DNA of 64,000 nt from assembly GCF_005281835.1 (NCBI RefSeq), contig NZ_RZIS01000008.1:36720-100719 (forward strand), in the 5' to 3' direction. Below, in pieces: positions 10,676-21,775 of the stretch. Positions within the stretch are counted from its first letter, which is position 1. The number at the start of each line of letters is the position of its first letter. This stretch comes from Vibrio profundi (GTDB lineage Bacteria > Pseudomonadota > Gammaproteobacteria > Enterobacterales > Vibrionaceae). The translations under genes were made by a program, and so were the position numbers. Below the pieces are notes generated by a model that did no database searches, was not told the DNA's origin, and was given only the letters and a program-made list of their open reading frames with translations.

Positions 10676-11062
10676 ATGAACACAAACTACAAAGTTAAGC
10701 CTGTTAACCACAATCCTCAACGCTCTGATGAGCCAATCTGGTGGGGCCTATTCGGCGCTGGCGGTACTTGGTTCGCTATGATCACGCCAATCACGATTCT
10801 AGTGCTAGGTATCTTAGTGCCAATGGGCATCATCGATGCAGAAGCAATGAGCTACGAACGTGTGTCTGAGTTCGCTACCAGCATTATCGGTGCGCTATTT
10901 ATCATCGGTACCCTAGCACTGCCAATGTGGCACGCTATGCACCGTCTTCACCACGGTATGCACGACCTGAAATTCCACGTCGGCGTAGCAGGCAAAGTGG
11001 GCTGCTACTTCTTTGCAGGCCTAATCAGCGCATTGTCTGTTATTTTCATCTTTATGATTTAA
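10676..11062 (+). CDS. frdD: Fumarate reductase membrane anchor subunit D
   Basis: A 128-aa protein with three hydrophobic helices and the FrdD-type histidine-rich loop [19 protein letters not shown]. With FrdC it anchors FrdAB to the cytoplasmic membrane. AAGGAG lies upstream of the ATG. It is the last gene of the operon and is followed by a terminator. Confidence 0.96.
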   Translation: MNTNYKVKPVNHNPQRSDEPIWWGLFGAGGTWFAMITPITILVLGILVPMGIIDAEAMSYERVSEFATSIIGALFIIGTLALPMWHAMHRLHHGMHDLKFHVGVAGKVGCYFFAGLISALSVIFIFMI

Positions 11063-11085
11063 CAGCAAACCGCTTTCTCTAATTT

Positions 11086-11117
11086 AAAGGTCAGTATTAC
11101 ACTGACCTTTTTCTTTT
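11086..11117 (+). terminator. Rho-independent terminator of frdABCD
   Basis: A 10-bp perfect stem AAAGGTCAGT / ACTGACCTTT with a 5-nt loop is followed by TTTTTC. Confidence 0.92.
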
Positions 11118-11137
11118 CTGTAACCAAAACATAGGCA

Positions 11138-11163
11138 ACAAAAAAGGCCACCGTAGTGACCTT
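11138..11163 (-). terminator. Rho-independent terminator of efp
   Basis: On the minus strand, stem AAGGTCAC / GTGGCCTT (one G-T pair) with loop TACG is followed by TTTT, about 55 bp past the efp stop codon. Confidence 0.8.
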
Positions 11164-11218
11164 CTCTTCATTCGAACGTTAGTATCAACATACCCATTCG
11201 ACTATGTAATCACGTGGA

Positions 11219-11785
11219 TTACTTAACACGACCAACGTATTCGCCAGTACGAGTATCAACTTTCACAACTTCACCGATTGCGATGAATAGAGGAACACGA
11301 ACTACCGCGCCTGTTGCTAGAGTCGCTGGTTTACCACCAGTACCTTGAGTATCACCTTTCAGACCAGGGTCTGTATCAGTAACTTCAATCTCAACAAAGT
11401 TTGGCGGAGTTACAGTGATAGGGTTATCATTCCACAACGTTAGAGTACAAACGTCATTTTCAACTAACCATTTTGAAGTTTCGCCGACTGCTTTTGCGTC
11501 TGCCGCGATTTGCTCAAAAGTTTCGTTGTTCATGAAGTGGAAGAATTCACCGTCTGAGTATAGGTAACCCAGTTCAACGTCTACTACATCTGCAAGTTCT
11601 ACAGTGTCGCCAGACTTGAATGTTTTCTCTAACACTTTGCCTGACAGCAGTTTACGAAGTTTTACGCGGTTGAACGCTTGGCCTTTACCTGGCTTAACGT
11701 ATTCATTTTCGATAATTGAGCAAGGCTCGTTATCCATCATGAATTTTAAACCGCCTTTGAATTCATTGGTGCTTACTGACGCCAT
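11219..11785 (-). CDS. efp: Elongation factor P
   Basis: A 188-aa three-domain translation factor that relieves ribosome stalling at polyproline. The modification loop [10 protein letters not shown] places the target lysine at K34, the residue EpmA beta-lysylates. epmA (6259-7230) and epmB (11819-12841) are both in this window, so the whole modification pathway is present. The start codons of efp and epmB are only about 33 bp apart, so their promoters must overlap each other's 5' ends. Confidence 0.98.
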   Translation of the reverse strand: MASVSTNEFKGGLKFMMDNEPCSIIENEYVKPGKGQAFNRVKLRKLLSGKVLEKTFKSGDTVELADVVDVELGYLYSDGEFFHFMNNETFEQIAADAKAVGETSKWLVENDVCTLTLWNDNPITVTPPNFVEIEVTDTDPGLKGDTQGTGGKPATLATGAVVRVPLFIAIGEVVKVDTRTGEYVGRVK

Positions 11786-11818
11786 GATTTCCTCTTACAC
11801 ATCTTTGAGTTGATTTCA

Positions 11819-12841
11819 ATGCCGCATATCATAACCCGAAAAGTCGAATCTGTTGAGCAAAACTGGCTCAAACAACTATCGAATGCGATCTCTGACCCGA
11901 GAAAGCTACTTGAATCCTTAGAAATCGACACTTCAGATTGGGTTAACGGATTTGCTGCACGCGAGCTCTTTGCTCAGCGAGTGCCTCAAAGCTTTGTAGA
12001 GAGAATGGAAAAAGGCAACCCTCACGACCCTTTGCTACGCCAAGTGCTACCAATCAGTGAAGAGTTTGGAATACACCAAGGTTACTCAGCCGATCCGCTA
12101 GAAGAGCAGAATAATCCGATCCCAGGGTTACTGCACAAATACAAGAGTCGAGCCTTAATGATCGTGAAAGGAGGCTGTGCAATTAACTGTCGCTACTGCT
12201 TCCGTCGTCACTTTCCCTACCAAGATAACAAAGGCTCAAAAGCGGTATGGCAGCAAAGCCTCGACTACGTTGCCAACAGTCCAGAAATCAACGAGATCAT
12301 TTGGTCCGGTGGCGACCCATTAATGGCTAAAGACAGCGAGCTACAATGGTTACTCACGGCGATTGAAGATATTCCTCATATCAAAACTCTGCGAATTCAC
12401 AGTCGTTTGCCCGTTGTGATTCCGGCGCGCATCACTACCGAACTTAGCCAGATTCTGCAACAAAGTCGCCTCAACATCGTCTTTGTTAGCCACATCAATC
12501 ACGCCAATGAAATCAATCTAGAGCTTGAACAAGCCTTTGAAAAATTAGTAAAAGCACGAGTTACGCTACTCAACCAAAGTGTTTTGTTAAAAGGTGTAAA
12601 TGATTCGGTTTCTGCGCAAACTAAATTGAGTGAAGCCCTTTTCTCTATCGGCATTCTTCCTTACTATTTGCACGTTTTAGATAAGGTGCAAGGTGCAGCG
12701 CATTTTTATGTCAGTGATGACGAAGCTCGCCGCATCATTGCAGGGCTCATTGAAAATGTTTCCGGTTACTTAGTACCAAAGCTCACACGAGAAATTGGCG
12801 GGCGCACCAGCAAAACCCCACTCGATCTCCATTTAGAATAA
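11819..12841 (+). CDS. epmB: L-lysine 2,3-aminomutase for EF-P modification
   Basis: A 340-aa radical-SAM, PLP-dependent enzyme that makes (R)-beta-lysine for EpmA. The radical-SAM motif is CAINCRYC (C120, C124, C127), followed by FRRHFPY. HVLDKVQGAAHF and the C-terminal LVPKLTREIGG hold the region of the PLP lysine. The ATG at 11819 (MPHIITRK) aligns with the known family start and has GAG upstream; a TTG nine bases earlier is less likely. It is divergent from efp. Confidence 0.96.
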   Translation: MPHIITRKVESVEQNWLKQLSNAISDPRKLLESLEIDTSDWVNGFAARELFAQRVPQSFVERMEKGNPHDPLLRQVLPISEEFGIHQGYSADPLEEQNNPIPGLLHKYKSRALMIVKGGCAINCRYCFRRHFPYQDNKGSKAVWQQSLDYVANSPEINEIIWSGGDPLMAKDSELQWLLTAIEDIPHIKTLRIHSRLPVVIPARITTELSQILQQSRLNIVFVSHINHANEINLELEQAFEKLVKARVTLLNQSVLLKGVNDSVSAQTKLSEALFSIGILPYYLHVLDKVQGAAHFYVSDDEARRIIAGLIENVSGYLVPKLTREIGGRTSKTPLDLHLE

Positions 12842-12859
12842 CGACATAAACGGCAAACA

Positions 12860-13366
12860 ATGAACATACCTCCACTCAAGCAATCCGCAGGCTTTTCTCT
12901 CATAGAGCTAGTGATCGTTATTGTCATTCTAGGGGTTCTCTCTGTCACCGCTTATTCTAAGTTTTTAAACTTACAAACTGACGCTCGCATTGCGGCGTTG
13001 AACAGTTTAAAAGGCGGGATGGTCAGTGCAAGTAACATGCTCCATGGTAAAGCTGCAAACCTAGGCATTGAAGGCGCAGCCAGTGGGGCCATTACTATCG
13101 AGGGAGATGCTATTGAGATTGCTTATGGCTACCCCGTGGCTATGAACGATCAAGCATGGGCGCTATTACTCGAAACCACCACTCTAGATGCTGTCTGGGA
13201 CAATGGAATCGCTGACTGGTACTTCACCAACGAATCGGCGGGTGACGGTACGATCATCTACGCACCACGCACTAAAAAACTCGCGTCTGATCGCTGCTTT
13301 CTCGAATACACTCAGGCAACTGAGTCGACAATACCTAGCTTTTCTATCACAAATAGCGGCTGTTAA
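12860..13366 (+). CDS. Type IV pilin-like prepilin (orphan)
   Basis: A 168-aa class III signal sequence protein: MNIPPLKQSAG, then cleavage after G11 and FSLIELVIVIVILGVL, with Glu at +5 of the mature protein. This is the substrate pattern for PilD-type prepilin peptidase. Two cysteines, C146 and C168, could form a pilin D-loop. No pilus assembly genes are adjacent, so the machinery must be elsewhere. It may be an MSHA-like major or minor pilin or a pseudopilin; the sequence alone does not decide. It starts 18 bp after epmB. Confidence 0.85.
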   Translation: MNIPPLKQSAGFSLIELVIVIVILGVLSVTAYSKFLNLQTDARIAALNSLKGGMVSASNMLHGKAANLGIEGAASGAITIEGDAIEIAYGYPVAMNDQAWALLLETTTLDAVWDNGIADWYFTNESAGDGTIIYAPRTKKLASDRCFLEYTQATESTIPSFSITNSGC

Positions 13367-13477
13367 TCACAGGGCTCAGTAGTTCTCTTCATCATATTTG
13401 GTTGTGGTGACGACTATTTTTATTCGTTCGACCCACCGTAAATTTGTATGCATACTCCCGCTTTTAGGGAGCGCGAC

Positions 13478-13966
13478 ATGTTAATTGAACCTTACCTCAA
13501 CCTATCCCCTTTTAGTTGGTCAGCATTACTCGCCTGCGCATTAAACGGGGTATTGATTGGCGTAGAAAGGCAAACTCGAGGGAAACCGGTTGGGATCAGA
13601 ACTTCCATCCTGATCATCGCTGGCACCTACTTGTTTATGACCATGGCGATAAGCTTGTCCCCCAATACATTAGACCAAGCAAGAGTGCTCGGACAAATCA
13701 TTACAGGAGTGGGCTTTTTAGGGGCTGGCGTAATGATGACTCTCAACGGAAAGATTCATGGTGTCACCTCAGCCGCAATCATTTGGATGCTCGCTGCACT
13801 AGGCATGATGATAGCGCTTGGTCACTTAAGCCAGTCTATCGTTATCACTCTACTCGCGTTAGCTGTCTTGCTTGGCGTAGACAAAATAGAGAACAGCTTT
13901 CAAGGTTTGCGCCGCGGCGTACATAAAAAGTGGAAACTTAAACACGACAGTCATACTGAGCATTGA
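13478..13966 (+). CDS. MgtC/SapB-family membrane protein
   Basis: A 162-aa protein with about five hydrophobic helices and the MgtC N-terminal motifs GVLIGVERQ, GKPVGIRTSILI and GVGFLGAGVMM. It lacks the long cytoplasmic C-terminal ACT-like domain of virulence MgtC, so it is the short SapB-type form. I chose the ATG at 13478 because GGGAG lies upstream; an ATG at 13448 has no such site. Its function is not established from sequence. Confidence 0.85.
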   Translation: MLIEPYLNLSPFSWSALLACALNGVLIGVERQTRGKPVGIRTSILIIAGTYLFMTMAISLSPNTLDQARVLGQIITGVGFLGAGVMMTLNGKIHGVTSAAIIWMLAALGMMIALGHLSQSIVITLLALAVLLGVDKIENSFQGLRRGVHKKWKLKHDSHTEH

Positions 13967-13980
13967 CTCATACCATGTGA

Positions 13981-14008
13981 TAAATAGGCTGGATTTCAAG
14001 CCTATTTA
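13981..14008. terminator. Bidirectional terminator-like hairpin between convergent genes
   Basis: A 10-bp stem TAAATAGGCT / AGCCTATTTA with an 8-nt loop lies between the convergent MgtC-like and diguanylate cyclase genes. T-rich sequence follows in both directions, though neither run is long. Confidence 0.6.
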
Positions 14009-14009
14009 T

Positions 14010-15533
14010 TTACGCATGCACTTTTATCGACACTTGGTTTTTACCGGCCAGTTTCGCTTGGTATAACTGTTCATCTGACGAACGAATACTCTGGTTCTGC
14101 CATAAGTGAGTCAAACTATCGAAACGGTACAGAGAGTACAGTGTTGCGCCTCCAGAGACAGATACACTCACTCGATCACCACTTTCACATCGGTAGCTCT
14201 GTAAACTAATATCGTTTTGTACTCGCTCAAAAATAGAAGACAACAGTTCAGAAGATTCACCGCAGATCGCCACGACAAACTCTTCACCGCCAAAACGCGC
14301 CACTATATCTTGATGACGAACACTGCTCATGATGAGTTGTGCTACATGGCAAATAACTTCATCACCCACATCATGGCCAAACTCATCGTTAACTAGCTTA
14401 AAATCATCAATATCGAACACTCCGATTCCTACAATCGGTTGTTCTTCTTGCTCCAATAACTGCGCTTCAAAGCCACGTCGATTTAGTAATCCTGTCATTG
14501 GATCCATCATGGCAAGCTTATGCAAGCGTTGGTTTTCTTGCCGACTGTAATAACGCCACAAAATCATCACGCTGCATATGTAAGTCGTAAATAGGATCAT
14601 CAACTGCATCTGATCATGCTGAAGAATATGCACCACATGCTCACGCTTAGGCTCGTCTACGCTCAAGTACAACCCTGTACTTTGTCCATCTACATAAAGG
14701 GGATGAGAATGAGTAAATGCCATGATACCGAACTTGTTTTTGCCGATTGTCGAGTCGATGCTATACGCAGTTTTTCTATCAGAAACCAAATCCGCCACGT
14801 AGCCATCAACGCCCAGCACACCTTTAAAATCACCATTAACGTAGATACCTTTCGTCAGCGTAATCACCTTTTTCCCCGTTAGGTAATCACTGTATTCTCC
14901 GGTGTAAACAATTTGGTCTTGACGCTGCGTAAGCCCATAACGAATGGTATTGATCCAATATGGCCGGCTGGTCACCACCGAATCAAACGTGTCCCCACGA
15001 ATATACTCAGCAAAGTCAGAAGGTGAAGAAATGATGAATTTATCTTTAGAAATGAAGTAAATCGCAGAGATAGTATCGATAGTATTAGAGAAGTAAGCCA
15101 TCGAAGGTGCAATGAACAAGCGCCTATTAGCTTCTTCATTTAGTTCACTGCCACGCTCGCACATTTCTTCTGGTCCCGAGAACATAAAGTCGTACTTTGC
15201 GTCGCCTTGTTCTTCATTAATGAAGTAGCACGTTTGCTGCTCTTTTCTCTGAGCATGTGAGAATGCATAGGTGTCGTTATGAAGTGGATATAAGGCCGAG
15301 ATGTTATATTCGAGCGCGCTAATGATTTGGGTTAATTCGCCCAAAGACTGACTGACATTTTGGTTCTCTGACCAATATTCGTTTTCTGATTGTTCGGCGG
15401 AATCGACCAAAAGCAAACTCAGAAATAAAAAGAAGACAACGCTAAGTCCCAATAGCGCTTTTTTAAAATGAATTGTATTGCTCTTTATCACAACAATATC
15501 ACTGGCAGGGAACAAGGCCGCACATTGTACCAT
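14010..15533 (-). CDS. Membrane-bound sensor diguanylate cyclase
   Basis: A 507-aa protein. There is a transmembrane helix at about 26-43, a periplasmic sensor region at about 44-306 (probably Cache/PDC-like), a second helix at about 308-327 and a C-terminal GGDEF domain. The active-site motif is GGEEF (415-419), so synthesis of c-di-GMP is expected. An RxxD inhibitory site (RHQD, 406-409) lies exactly five residues upstream, predicting product inhibition. The sensed ligand is unknown. A GTG at 15491 (IKSNTIHF) is an alternative start; neither candidate has a good Shine-Dalgarno. Confidence 0.9.
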   Translation of the reverse strand: MVQCAALFPASDIVVIKSNTIHFKKALLGLSVVFFLFLSLLLVDSAEQSENEYWSENQNVSQSLGELTQIISALEYNISALYPLHNDTYAFSHAQRKEQQTCYFINEEQGDAKYDFMFSGPEEMCERGSELNEEANRRLFIAPSMAYFSNTIDTISAIYFISKDKFIISSPSDFAEYIRGDTFDSVVTSRPYWINTIRYGLTQRQDQIVYTGEYSDYLTGKKVITLTKGIYVNGDFKGVLGVDGYVADLVSDRKTAYSIDSTIGKNKFGIMAFTHSHPLYVDGQSTGLYLSVDEPKREHVVHILQHDQMQLMILFTTYICSVMILWRYYSRQENQRLHKLAMMDPMTGLLNRRGFEAQLLEQEEQPIVGIGVFDIDDFKLVNDEFGHDVGDEVICHVAQLIMSSVRHQDIVARFGGEEFVVAICGESSELLSSIFERVQNDISLQSYRCESGDRVSVSVSGGATLYSLYRFDSLTHLWQNQSIRSSDEQLYQAKLAGKNQVSIKVHA

Positions 15534-15613
15534 ATGGTAAATTAACGTCTACCTGACCAGAGCAATCAAATAAGAATCTAGTTGCTTAAAAAGTAACTTT
15601 AGCCATAACGCAA

Positions 15614-15639
15614 AAACCCGAAGACTTAGCTTCGGGTTT
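15614..15639. terminator. Bidirectional Rho-independent terminator
   Basis: A 10-bp perfect stem AAACCCGAAG / CTTCGGGTTT with a 6-nt loop lies downstream of the 15669-16226 gene. The minus-strand tail TTTTTG suits that gene. Confidence 0.85.
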
Positions 15640-15668
15640 CAATTTATTCATCAATTGATGGCGTTATA

Positions 15669-16226
15669 TTACTTCGCAAAGTTTACAATCGGGAAGCATG
15701 GGAAAAAGCCATTTTCAGCACAGTTAATCAGGCCAATCTGTACGCCTTCAATCTTCGCGGTTTTATTGAAAATACCCACTTGAACTGTCGACTCACTAGA
15801 AATGTTAGCAGCGCCAACATCGACCATAGTGTCACCTTCTGAGTAGTTCACGAAGCTTACGTTAGCGCCATTTACATCATTGGTGATGTTCACGGCACCT
15901 AAGTTTACACCTGTAGTCAGGCCTGTATTCCAGTTAAAGAAACCAAGCGATGCACCTTTCATCTCTTGATTTACTTTCGATGCACCAAAAATACCAAAGT
16001 TCACACCCGTTGTACGCTGTGTTTCAGACATGCCCACGATCGCTAAATCGAGACCTGATACTTCGTCAACTTGACCGTGCAGAGCGGCTACACGAACACC
16101 AGAAACCTTGCTTGCTTCTGGAGCGTTGAAATCATTAATCGATGAGAACATTACCGGCGCGTTAGCAAATACCGCAGGCGAAGCGACAGCTGCAGATACA
16201 GCTAGTACTGAAATAAGTTTTTTCAT
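15669..16226 (-). CDS. Secreted or outer-membrane repeat protein of unknown function
   Basis: A 185-aa protein with a clear Sec signal peptide (MKKLISVLAVSAAVASPAVFA, cleavage near residue 21-22). The mature part is about seven imperfect repeats of roughly 12-19 residues around the pattern G-x-hydrophobic-x-hydrophobic-G-hydrophobic-x-N, for example TGVNFGIFGA, KGASLGFFNW, TGVNLGAVNI, VQVGIFNK and EGVQIGLINC. This alternation suggests beta-strand stacking. Two cysteines close the chain. I do not recognise a named family with confidence. It is monocistronic, with a terminator at 15614-15639. Confidence 0.75.
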   Translation of the reverse strand: MKKLISVLAVSAAVASPAVFANAPVMFSSINDFNAPEASKVSGVRVAALHGQVDEVSGLDLAIVGMSETQRTTGVNFGIFGASKVNQEMKGASLGFFNWNTGLTTGVNLGAVNITNDVNGANVSFVNYSEGDTMVDVGAANISSESTVQVGIFNKTAKIEGVQIGLINCAENGFFPCFPIVNFAK

Positions 16227-16462
16227 TTGGGTGTCTCCACTGACAGATAATTAGATCGAGTTAGCCAAAACATTAGGCTAATCAATCACTTTATTTTCCT
16301 TTATAGAACAGTTACCCGTGTTAACTCTACGTCATAACTGATATTTGACTATAAGTGTCATAATGAGAAACAGCAACTCATCACATACAAGTTCATCAAA
16401 ATAACTGAACTCGTGCCTGTAAAATGTGCAATCCACTTTCAAAAGGTCTAACTCACAGGATC
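16227..16462. other. Upstream region of the repeat-protein gene
   Basis: The gap between the repeat-protein gene and the groEL terminator holds one notable element: a 6-bp inverted repeat TTAGCC / GGCTAA with a 9-nt spacer (16261-16281), about 35-55 bp upstream of the start codon. It could be a 5'-UTR hairpin or an operator. I found no confident promoter boxes. Confidence 0.3.
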
Positions 16463-16491
16463 AAAAAAGCCGAGACACAGGTCTCGGCTTT
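16463..16491 (-). terminator. Rho-independent terminator of groES-groEL
   Basis: On the minus strand, an 11-bp stem AAAGCCGAGAC / GTCTCGGCTTT with a 4-nt loop runs into TTTTTT. Confidence 0.93.
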
Positions 16492-16534
16492 GAATATTGG
16501 GTTCTTAAGTCAACACTTAAGAAAGGCCAGCTGA

Positions 16535-18205
<1,671 letters not shown>

Positions 18206-18232
18206 TCAGTCAGTTCAGTTTTATGGGTCGGA

Positions 18233-18523
18233 TTACTCAACGATCGCCATGATGTCGTTTTCAGACATGATCAGAACTTCTTTGCCGTCGATTTTTTCAG
18301 ATTTAGTGCCGTAGCCTTCTGCAAAAATAACAGTGTCGCCAACCTTAACATCTAGCGCTTGTACGCTACCGTTTTCTAGAATGCGGCCTTTACCTACCGC
18401 TAAAACCGTACCACGAGTCGATTTCTCTGCAGCAGAGCCTGTTAGAACGATGCCACCAGCTGACTTAGATTCAACTTCTTGGCGTTCAACGATAACTCGG
18501 TCGTGTAATGGACGGATATTCAT
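18233..18523 (-). CDS. groES: Co-chaperonin GroES (10 kDa)
   Basis: The 96-aa heptameric cap of GroEL begins [14 protein letters not shown] and contains the mobile loop region [19 protein letters not shown] good ribosome-binding site (AGGAGA) precedes the ATG. It is the first gene of the groESL operon, driven by the heat-shock-type promoter at 18591-18619. Confidence 0.99.
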   Translation of the reverse strand: MNIRPLHDRVIVERQEVESKSAGGIVLTGSAAEKSTRGTVLAVGKGRILENGSVQALDVKVGDTVIFAEGYGTKSEKIDGKEVLIMSENDIMAIVE

Positions 18524-18590
18524 TGGTCGTCTCTCCTGATAATTTCCATTTAATTTATATATGCCGATATTGGCAAGTGATTAGTAAAGT

Positions 18591-18619
18591 ATGTTGGGGG
18601 TAAAGCATTAGATCCCAAG
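18591..18619 (-). promoter_or_regulatory. Sigma-32-type heat-shock promoter of groESL
   Basis: On the minus strand there is a -35 element CTTGGG (18614-18619, inside CCCTTGGGA), a 14-bp spacer and a -10 element CCCCAACAT (18591-18599). This resembles the sigma-32 consensus (CTTGAA / CCCCAT-T). No CIRCE inverted repeat was seen. Confidence 0.75.
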
Positions 18620-18776
18620 GGGTACGAGCGGAAAAAGTGTGATTAATTTAACGAAAAGATACATCTATAGGATTACAAGTGTTCTATGCGCTCACTAGTG
18701 CTTCCTGTATCCTACGTTTTTATTCTTTACGGTGACGATATGCAAGGTTCACTCAAGACAGTGCTAGGTTCATACC

Positions 18777-20114
18777 ATGCGAGATAAACACGGATTGCTC
18801 ACAGCGCCAATCGCTGACACATTGCGCACCATGACCATTCCGATGATCTTCGGCATGGTCGCGATCCTGATGTTTAACCTTGTTGATACCTTTTTCATTT
18901 CGTTACTCGGCACCGAAGCCCTTGCTGCAATTAGTTTTACTTTTCCTGTCACCTTTGCAGTGAACTGCATCACGATGGGAATTGGCATGGGTATTTCGAC
19001 TTGCATTGGCCGCTTACTCGGCCAAGGTAATGACCAAAATGCAGCGCGCTTTACCAGCCATGGCTTATTGCTTGCGGTTTCCTTGGTCACCCTCGCTTCG
19101 ACTCTGGGGCTATACACCATACAGCCTCTATTTAGTAGGCTGGGTGCTGAAGTTGAGCTTATCCCACTCATCGAACAATATATGCAGGTATGGTATTTAA
19201 CTATCCCGCTATTGGTGATCCCAATGGCAGGCAACAGTGCGATTCGTGCAACAGGTGATACCAAGACCCCAGCAAAGATCATGATGCTCGCCGGCCTTAT
19301 TAATGGCATTCTTGATCCATTGCTGATCTTTGGTATTGGCCCATTTCCCGAGCTAGGGATTCAAGGCGCAGCGATTGCCAGTGCACTAAGTTGGTTCGGA
19401 GCACTTTGTGGCTCTTTGTATGTTCTAATTATTCGAGAAAAGTTACTGGCCCTGCCACGTTTTGATGAAGTACTCGATGACTGGAAGACCATTTTACGAA
19501 TAGGTACGCCTGCTGCGTTATCGAACGCGATGAACCCAATCTCGGGGGCAATCATCATGATGATGTTAGCTAAACACGGTACAGAAGCCGTTGCAGCTTA
19601 CGGCGCGGCACAACGAATTGAATCGATTTTAATTCTGGTGTTAATGTCGTTAACCTCTGTACTCACGCCATTCATGGCACAAAACTTTGGCGCTAATAAT
19701 CCACAGCGTAGCTTCCAAGGCCTGTTTCTGAGCATGCGTTTCTCTATCATGTTTCAGGCGCTTATCTTCTTAATGATGGTGCCACTGAGTATTCCTCTTG
19801 CGGCTTTATTCTCACAAGAACAAGCTGTAAAAGATTTACTCTGGCATTACCTACTCGTCGTGCCATTCAGCTATGGCTTTCAAGGCATCGTAATGATGTT
19901 AGTCAGTGGTCTCAATGCTATGCACCAGCCTCTCAAAGCCTTTCAGTGGAGCTTCATGCGACTATTTGTATTTACCCTGCCGTCTGCATGGCTTGGCTCT
20001 TACCTCTACGATATTGAAGGGCTCTTTATCGGTATCGCAGTTGGAAATATCGTTGGTGGCATTTTGGGATACTTGTTTGCTGTGAAAACCAGAAAACAGT
20101 TGTTAGCATCATAA
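18777..20114 (+). CDS. MATE-family efflux transporter
   Basis: A 445-aa protein with twelve hydrophobic helices in two homologous halves, typical of cation-coupled multidrug and toxin extrusion proteins. The N-terminal half has the family-like PMIFGMVAILMFNLVDTFFI and GMGISTCIGRLLGQG segments. The substrate cannot be assigned. It is divergent from groES across 253 bp and shares a terminator with the convergent gpmM. Confidence 0.9.
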   Translation: MRDKHGLLTAPIADTLRTMTIPMIFGMVAILMFNLVDTFFISLLGTEALAAISFTFPVTFAVNCITMGIGMGISTCIGRLLGQGNDQNAARFTSHGLLLAVSLVTLASTLGLYTIQPLFSRLGAEVELIPLIEQYMQVWYLTIPLLVIPMAGNSAIRATGDTKTPAKIMMLAGLINGILDPLLIFGIGPFPELGIQGAAIASALSWFGALCGSLYVLIIREKLLALPRFDEVLDDWKTILRIGTPAALSNAMNPISGAIIMMMLAKHGTEAVAAYGAAQRIESILILVLMSLTSVLTPFMAQNFGANNPQRSFQGLFLSMRFSIMFQALIFLMMVPLSIPLAALFSQEQAVKDLLWHYLLVVPFSYGFQGIVMMLVSGLNAMHQPLKAFQWSFMRLFVFTLPSAWLGSYLYDIEGLFIGIAVGNIVGGILGYLFAVKTRKQLLAS

Positions 20115-20174
20115 CCTAAATATGTAGCTACATTGTCGGACGGTACTTTATCTGATTTAAATCAGTTCAAAATA

Positions 20175-20207
20175 AAAAAGCCCGTATTTATCAATACGGG
20201 CTTTTTT
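20175..20207. terminator. Bidirectional terminator between the MATE gene and gpmM
   Basis: A strong stem GCCCGTATT / AATACGGGC (20180-20188 / 20193-20201) with loop TATC has AAAAA on one side and TTTTTTT on the other, so it works for both convergent genes. Confidence 0.93.
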
Positions 20208-20242
20208 TAGTAGGTAATCTAGTAACTTTCGCTACTAAGAAA

Positions 20243-21775
20243 TTACTTAACTAGTACGTCACCAGACATTTCAGCTGGGATTGCTGTACCAGTTAGAGAT
20301 AGCATTGTTGGTGCAAGGTCAGACAGTTTACCGCCCTCTTTGAACTCAACGTCTTTGCTACCTACGTAGATAAGTGGTACTGGTAGGTTAGTGTGTGCAG
20401 TGTGGATGCCGCCCGTTTCTGGGTTAACCATCATTTCTGCGTTACCGTGATCTGCAGTGATAAGAAGTTGACCGTCTGCTTCTTTGATTGCTTCAACCAC
20501 TTTGCCAAGACACTCGTCTAGAGACTCTACGGCTTTCACTGCTGCATCGTAAACGCCAGTGTGACCAACCATGTCACAGTTAGGGAAGTTACAAACGATA
20601 GCGTCGTATTTACCGCCTTTGATTGCTGCAACTAGCTTTTCAGTTAGCTCTGGTGCGCTCATTTCAGGCTGTAAGTCGTAAGTGGCTACTTTTGGAGAAG
20701 CAACAAGTTGACGCTCTTCGCCTTCGAACTCGTCTTCGATACCGCCATTGAAGAAGAAAGTCACGTGCGCGTATTTCTCTGTTTCTGAAATGCGTAGCTG
20801 CGTTTTACCTTGCTTAGATAACCACTCACCGTAAGTGTTCTCTAGAGAAGCCGGTGGGAATGCACATAGTAGTGGGATATCAGCAGCATATTGAGTCAAC
20901 ATTACGAAGTCGATAGCTGGGAATACATTGCGCTCAAAACCAGCAAAGTCAGTTACGAATGTACGGGTAATTTGACGAGCACGATCAGCACGGTAGTTCA
21001 TAAAGATAACCGCATCGCCATCTACGATAGCTGCAGATTCTTCACCTTCCGATTTAATCTCAGTCGCTTTAACGAACTCATCGTTTTCATCACGAGCGTA
21101 AGCCGCTTCTAGGCCCACTACCGCAGTGTCGAATGTGAATTCTGCTTTTGCTTCAGTGAGCAACTCGTATGCAGTTTGAACACGATCCCAGTTGTTATCA
21201 CGGTCCATTGCGTAGTAACGACCAACCAAAGAAGCTACACGGCCTTTGCCTAGTTTCGCGAACAGATCTTGGAAACGTTGCAGAGAGTTTTCTGCGCTAC
21301 GTGGTGGAGTGTCACGTCCGTCTAAGAAACAGTGTAGGTAAATTTTCTCAGCGCCACGCTCTGCTGCCATTTCAACAGCTGCGTAAATGTGATCTTCATG
21401 AGAGTGCACTCCACCTGGAGACATAAGACCCATGATGTGAACCGCTTTATCAGCTTTAACCGCTTTATCAATAGCGTTAACTAGCGTTTCAGTTTGGCCG
21501 AACTCACCGTCTGAAATTGACTTAGTAATACGAGTAAGGTCTTGGTATACAACGCGACCAGCACCGATGTTGGTGTGACCCACTTCAGAGTTACCCATTT
21601 GGCCATCAGGTAGGCCTACATCTAAGCCAGAAGCCGAGATTAGCGTGTTAGGTTGGTTAGCAATAAGACCATCTAATACTGGTGTATTTGCGTTCGCGAT
21701 AGCGTTGTCTTGGTTGTCTTCACGGTACCCGTAACCGTCAAGGATCACTAAAGCCATTGGCTTCTTAGCTGACAT
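20243..21775 (-). CDS. gpmM: 2,3-bisphosphoglycerate-independent phosphoglycerate mutase
   Basis: A 510-aa Mn-dependent glycolytic enzyme of the alkaline-phosphatase superfamily that interconverts 3- and 2-phosphoglycerate. The metal site VILDGYGYR and the phospho-serine motif [14 protein letters not shown] (Ser near 63) are intact, as is [11 protein letters not shown] near the C-terminus. I chose the ATG at 21775 ([10 protein letters not shown]) with GAGGT upstream; an open frame extends 25 codons further without a family match. In E. coli gpmM is followed by envC; here envC lies 38 kb away. Confidence 0.97.
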   Translation of the reverse strand: MSAKKPMALVILDGYGYREDNQDNAIANANTPVLDGLIANQPNTLISASGLDVGLPDGQMGNSEVGHTNIGAGRVVYQDLTRITKSISDGEFGQTETLVNAIDKAVKADKAVHIMGLMSPGGVHSHEDHIYAAVEMAAERGAEKIYLHCFLDGRDTPPRSAENSLQRFQDLFAKLGKGRVASLVGRYYAMDRDNNWDRVQTAYELLTEAKAEFTFDTAVVGLEAAYARDENDEFVKATEIKSEGEESAAIVDGDAVIFMNYRADRARQITRTFVTDFAGFERNVFPAIDFVMLTQYAADIPLLCAFPPASLENTYGEWLSKQGKTQLRISETEKYAHVTFFFNGGIEDEFEGEERQLVASPKVATYDLQPEMSAPELTEKLVAAIKGGKYDAIVCNFPNCDMVGHTGVYDAAVKAVESLDECLGKVVEAIKEADGQLLITADHGNAEMMVNPETGGIHTAHTNLPVPLIYVGSKDVEFKEGGKLSDLAPTMLSLTGTAIPAEMSGDVLVK

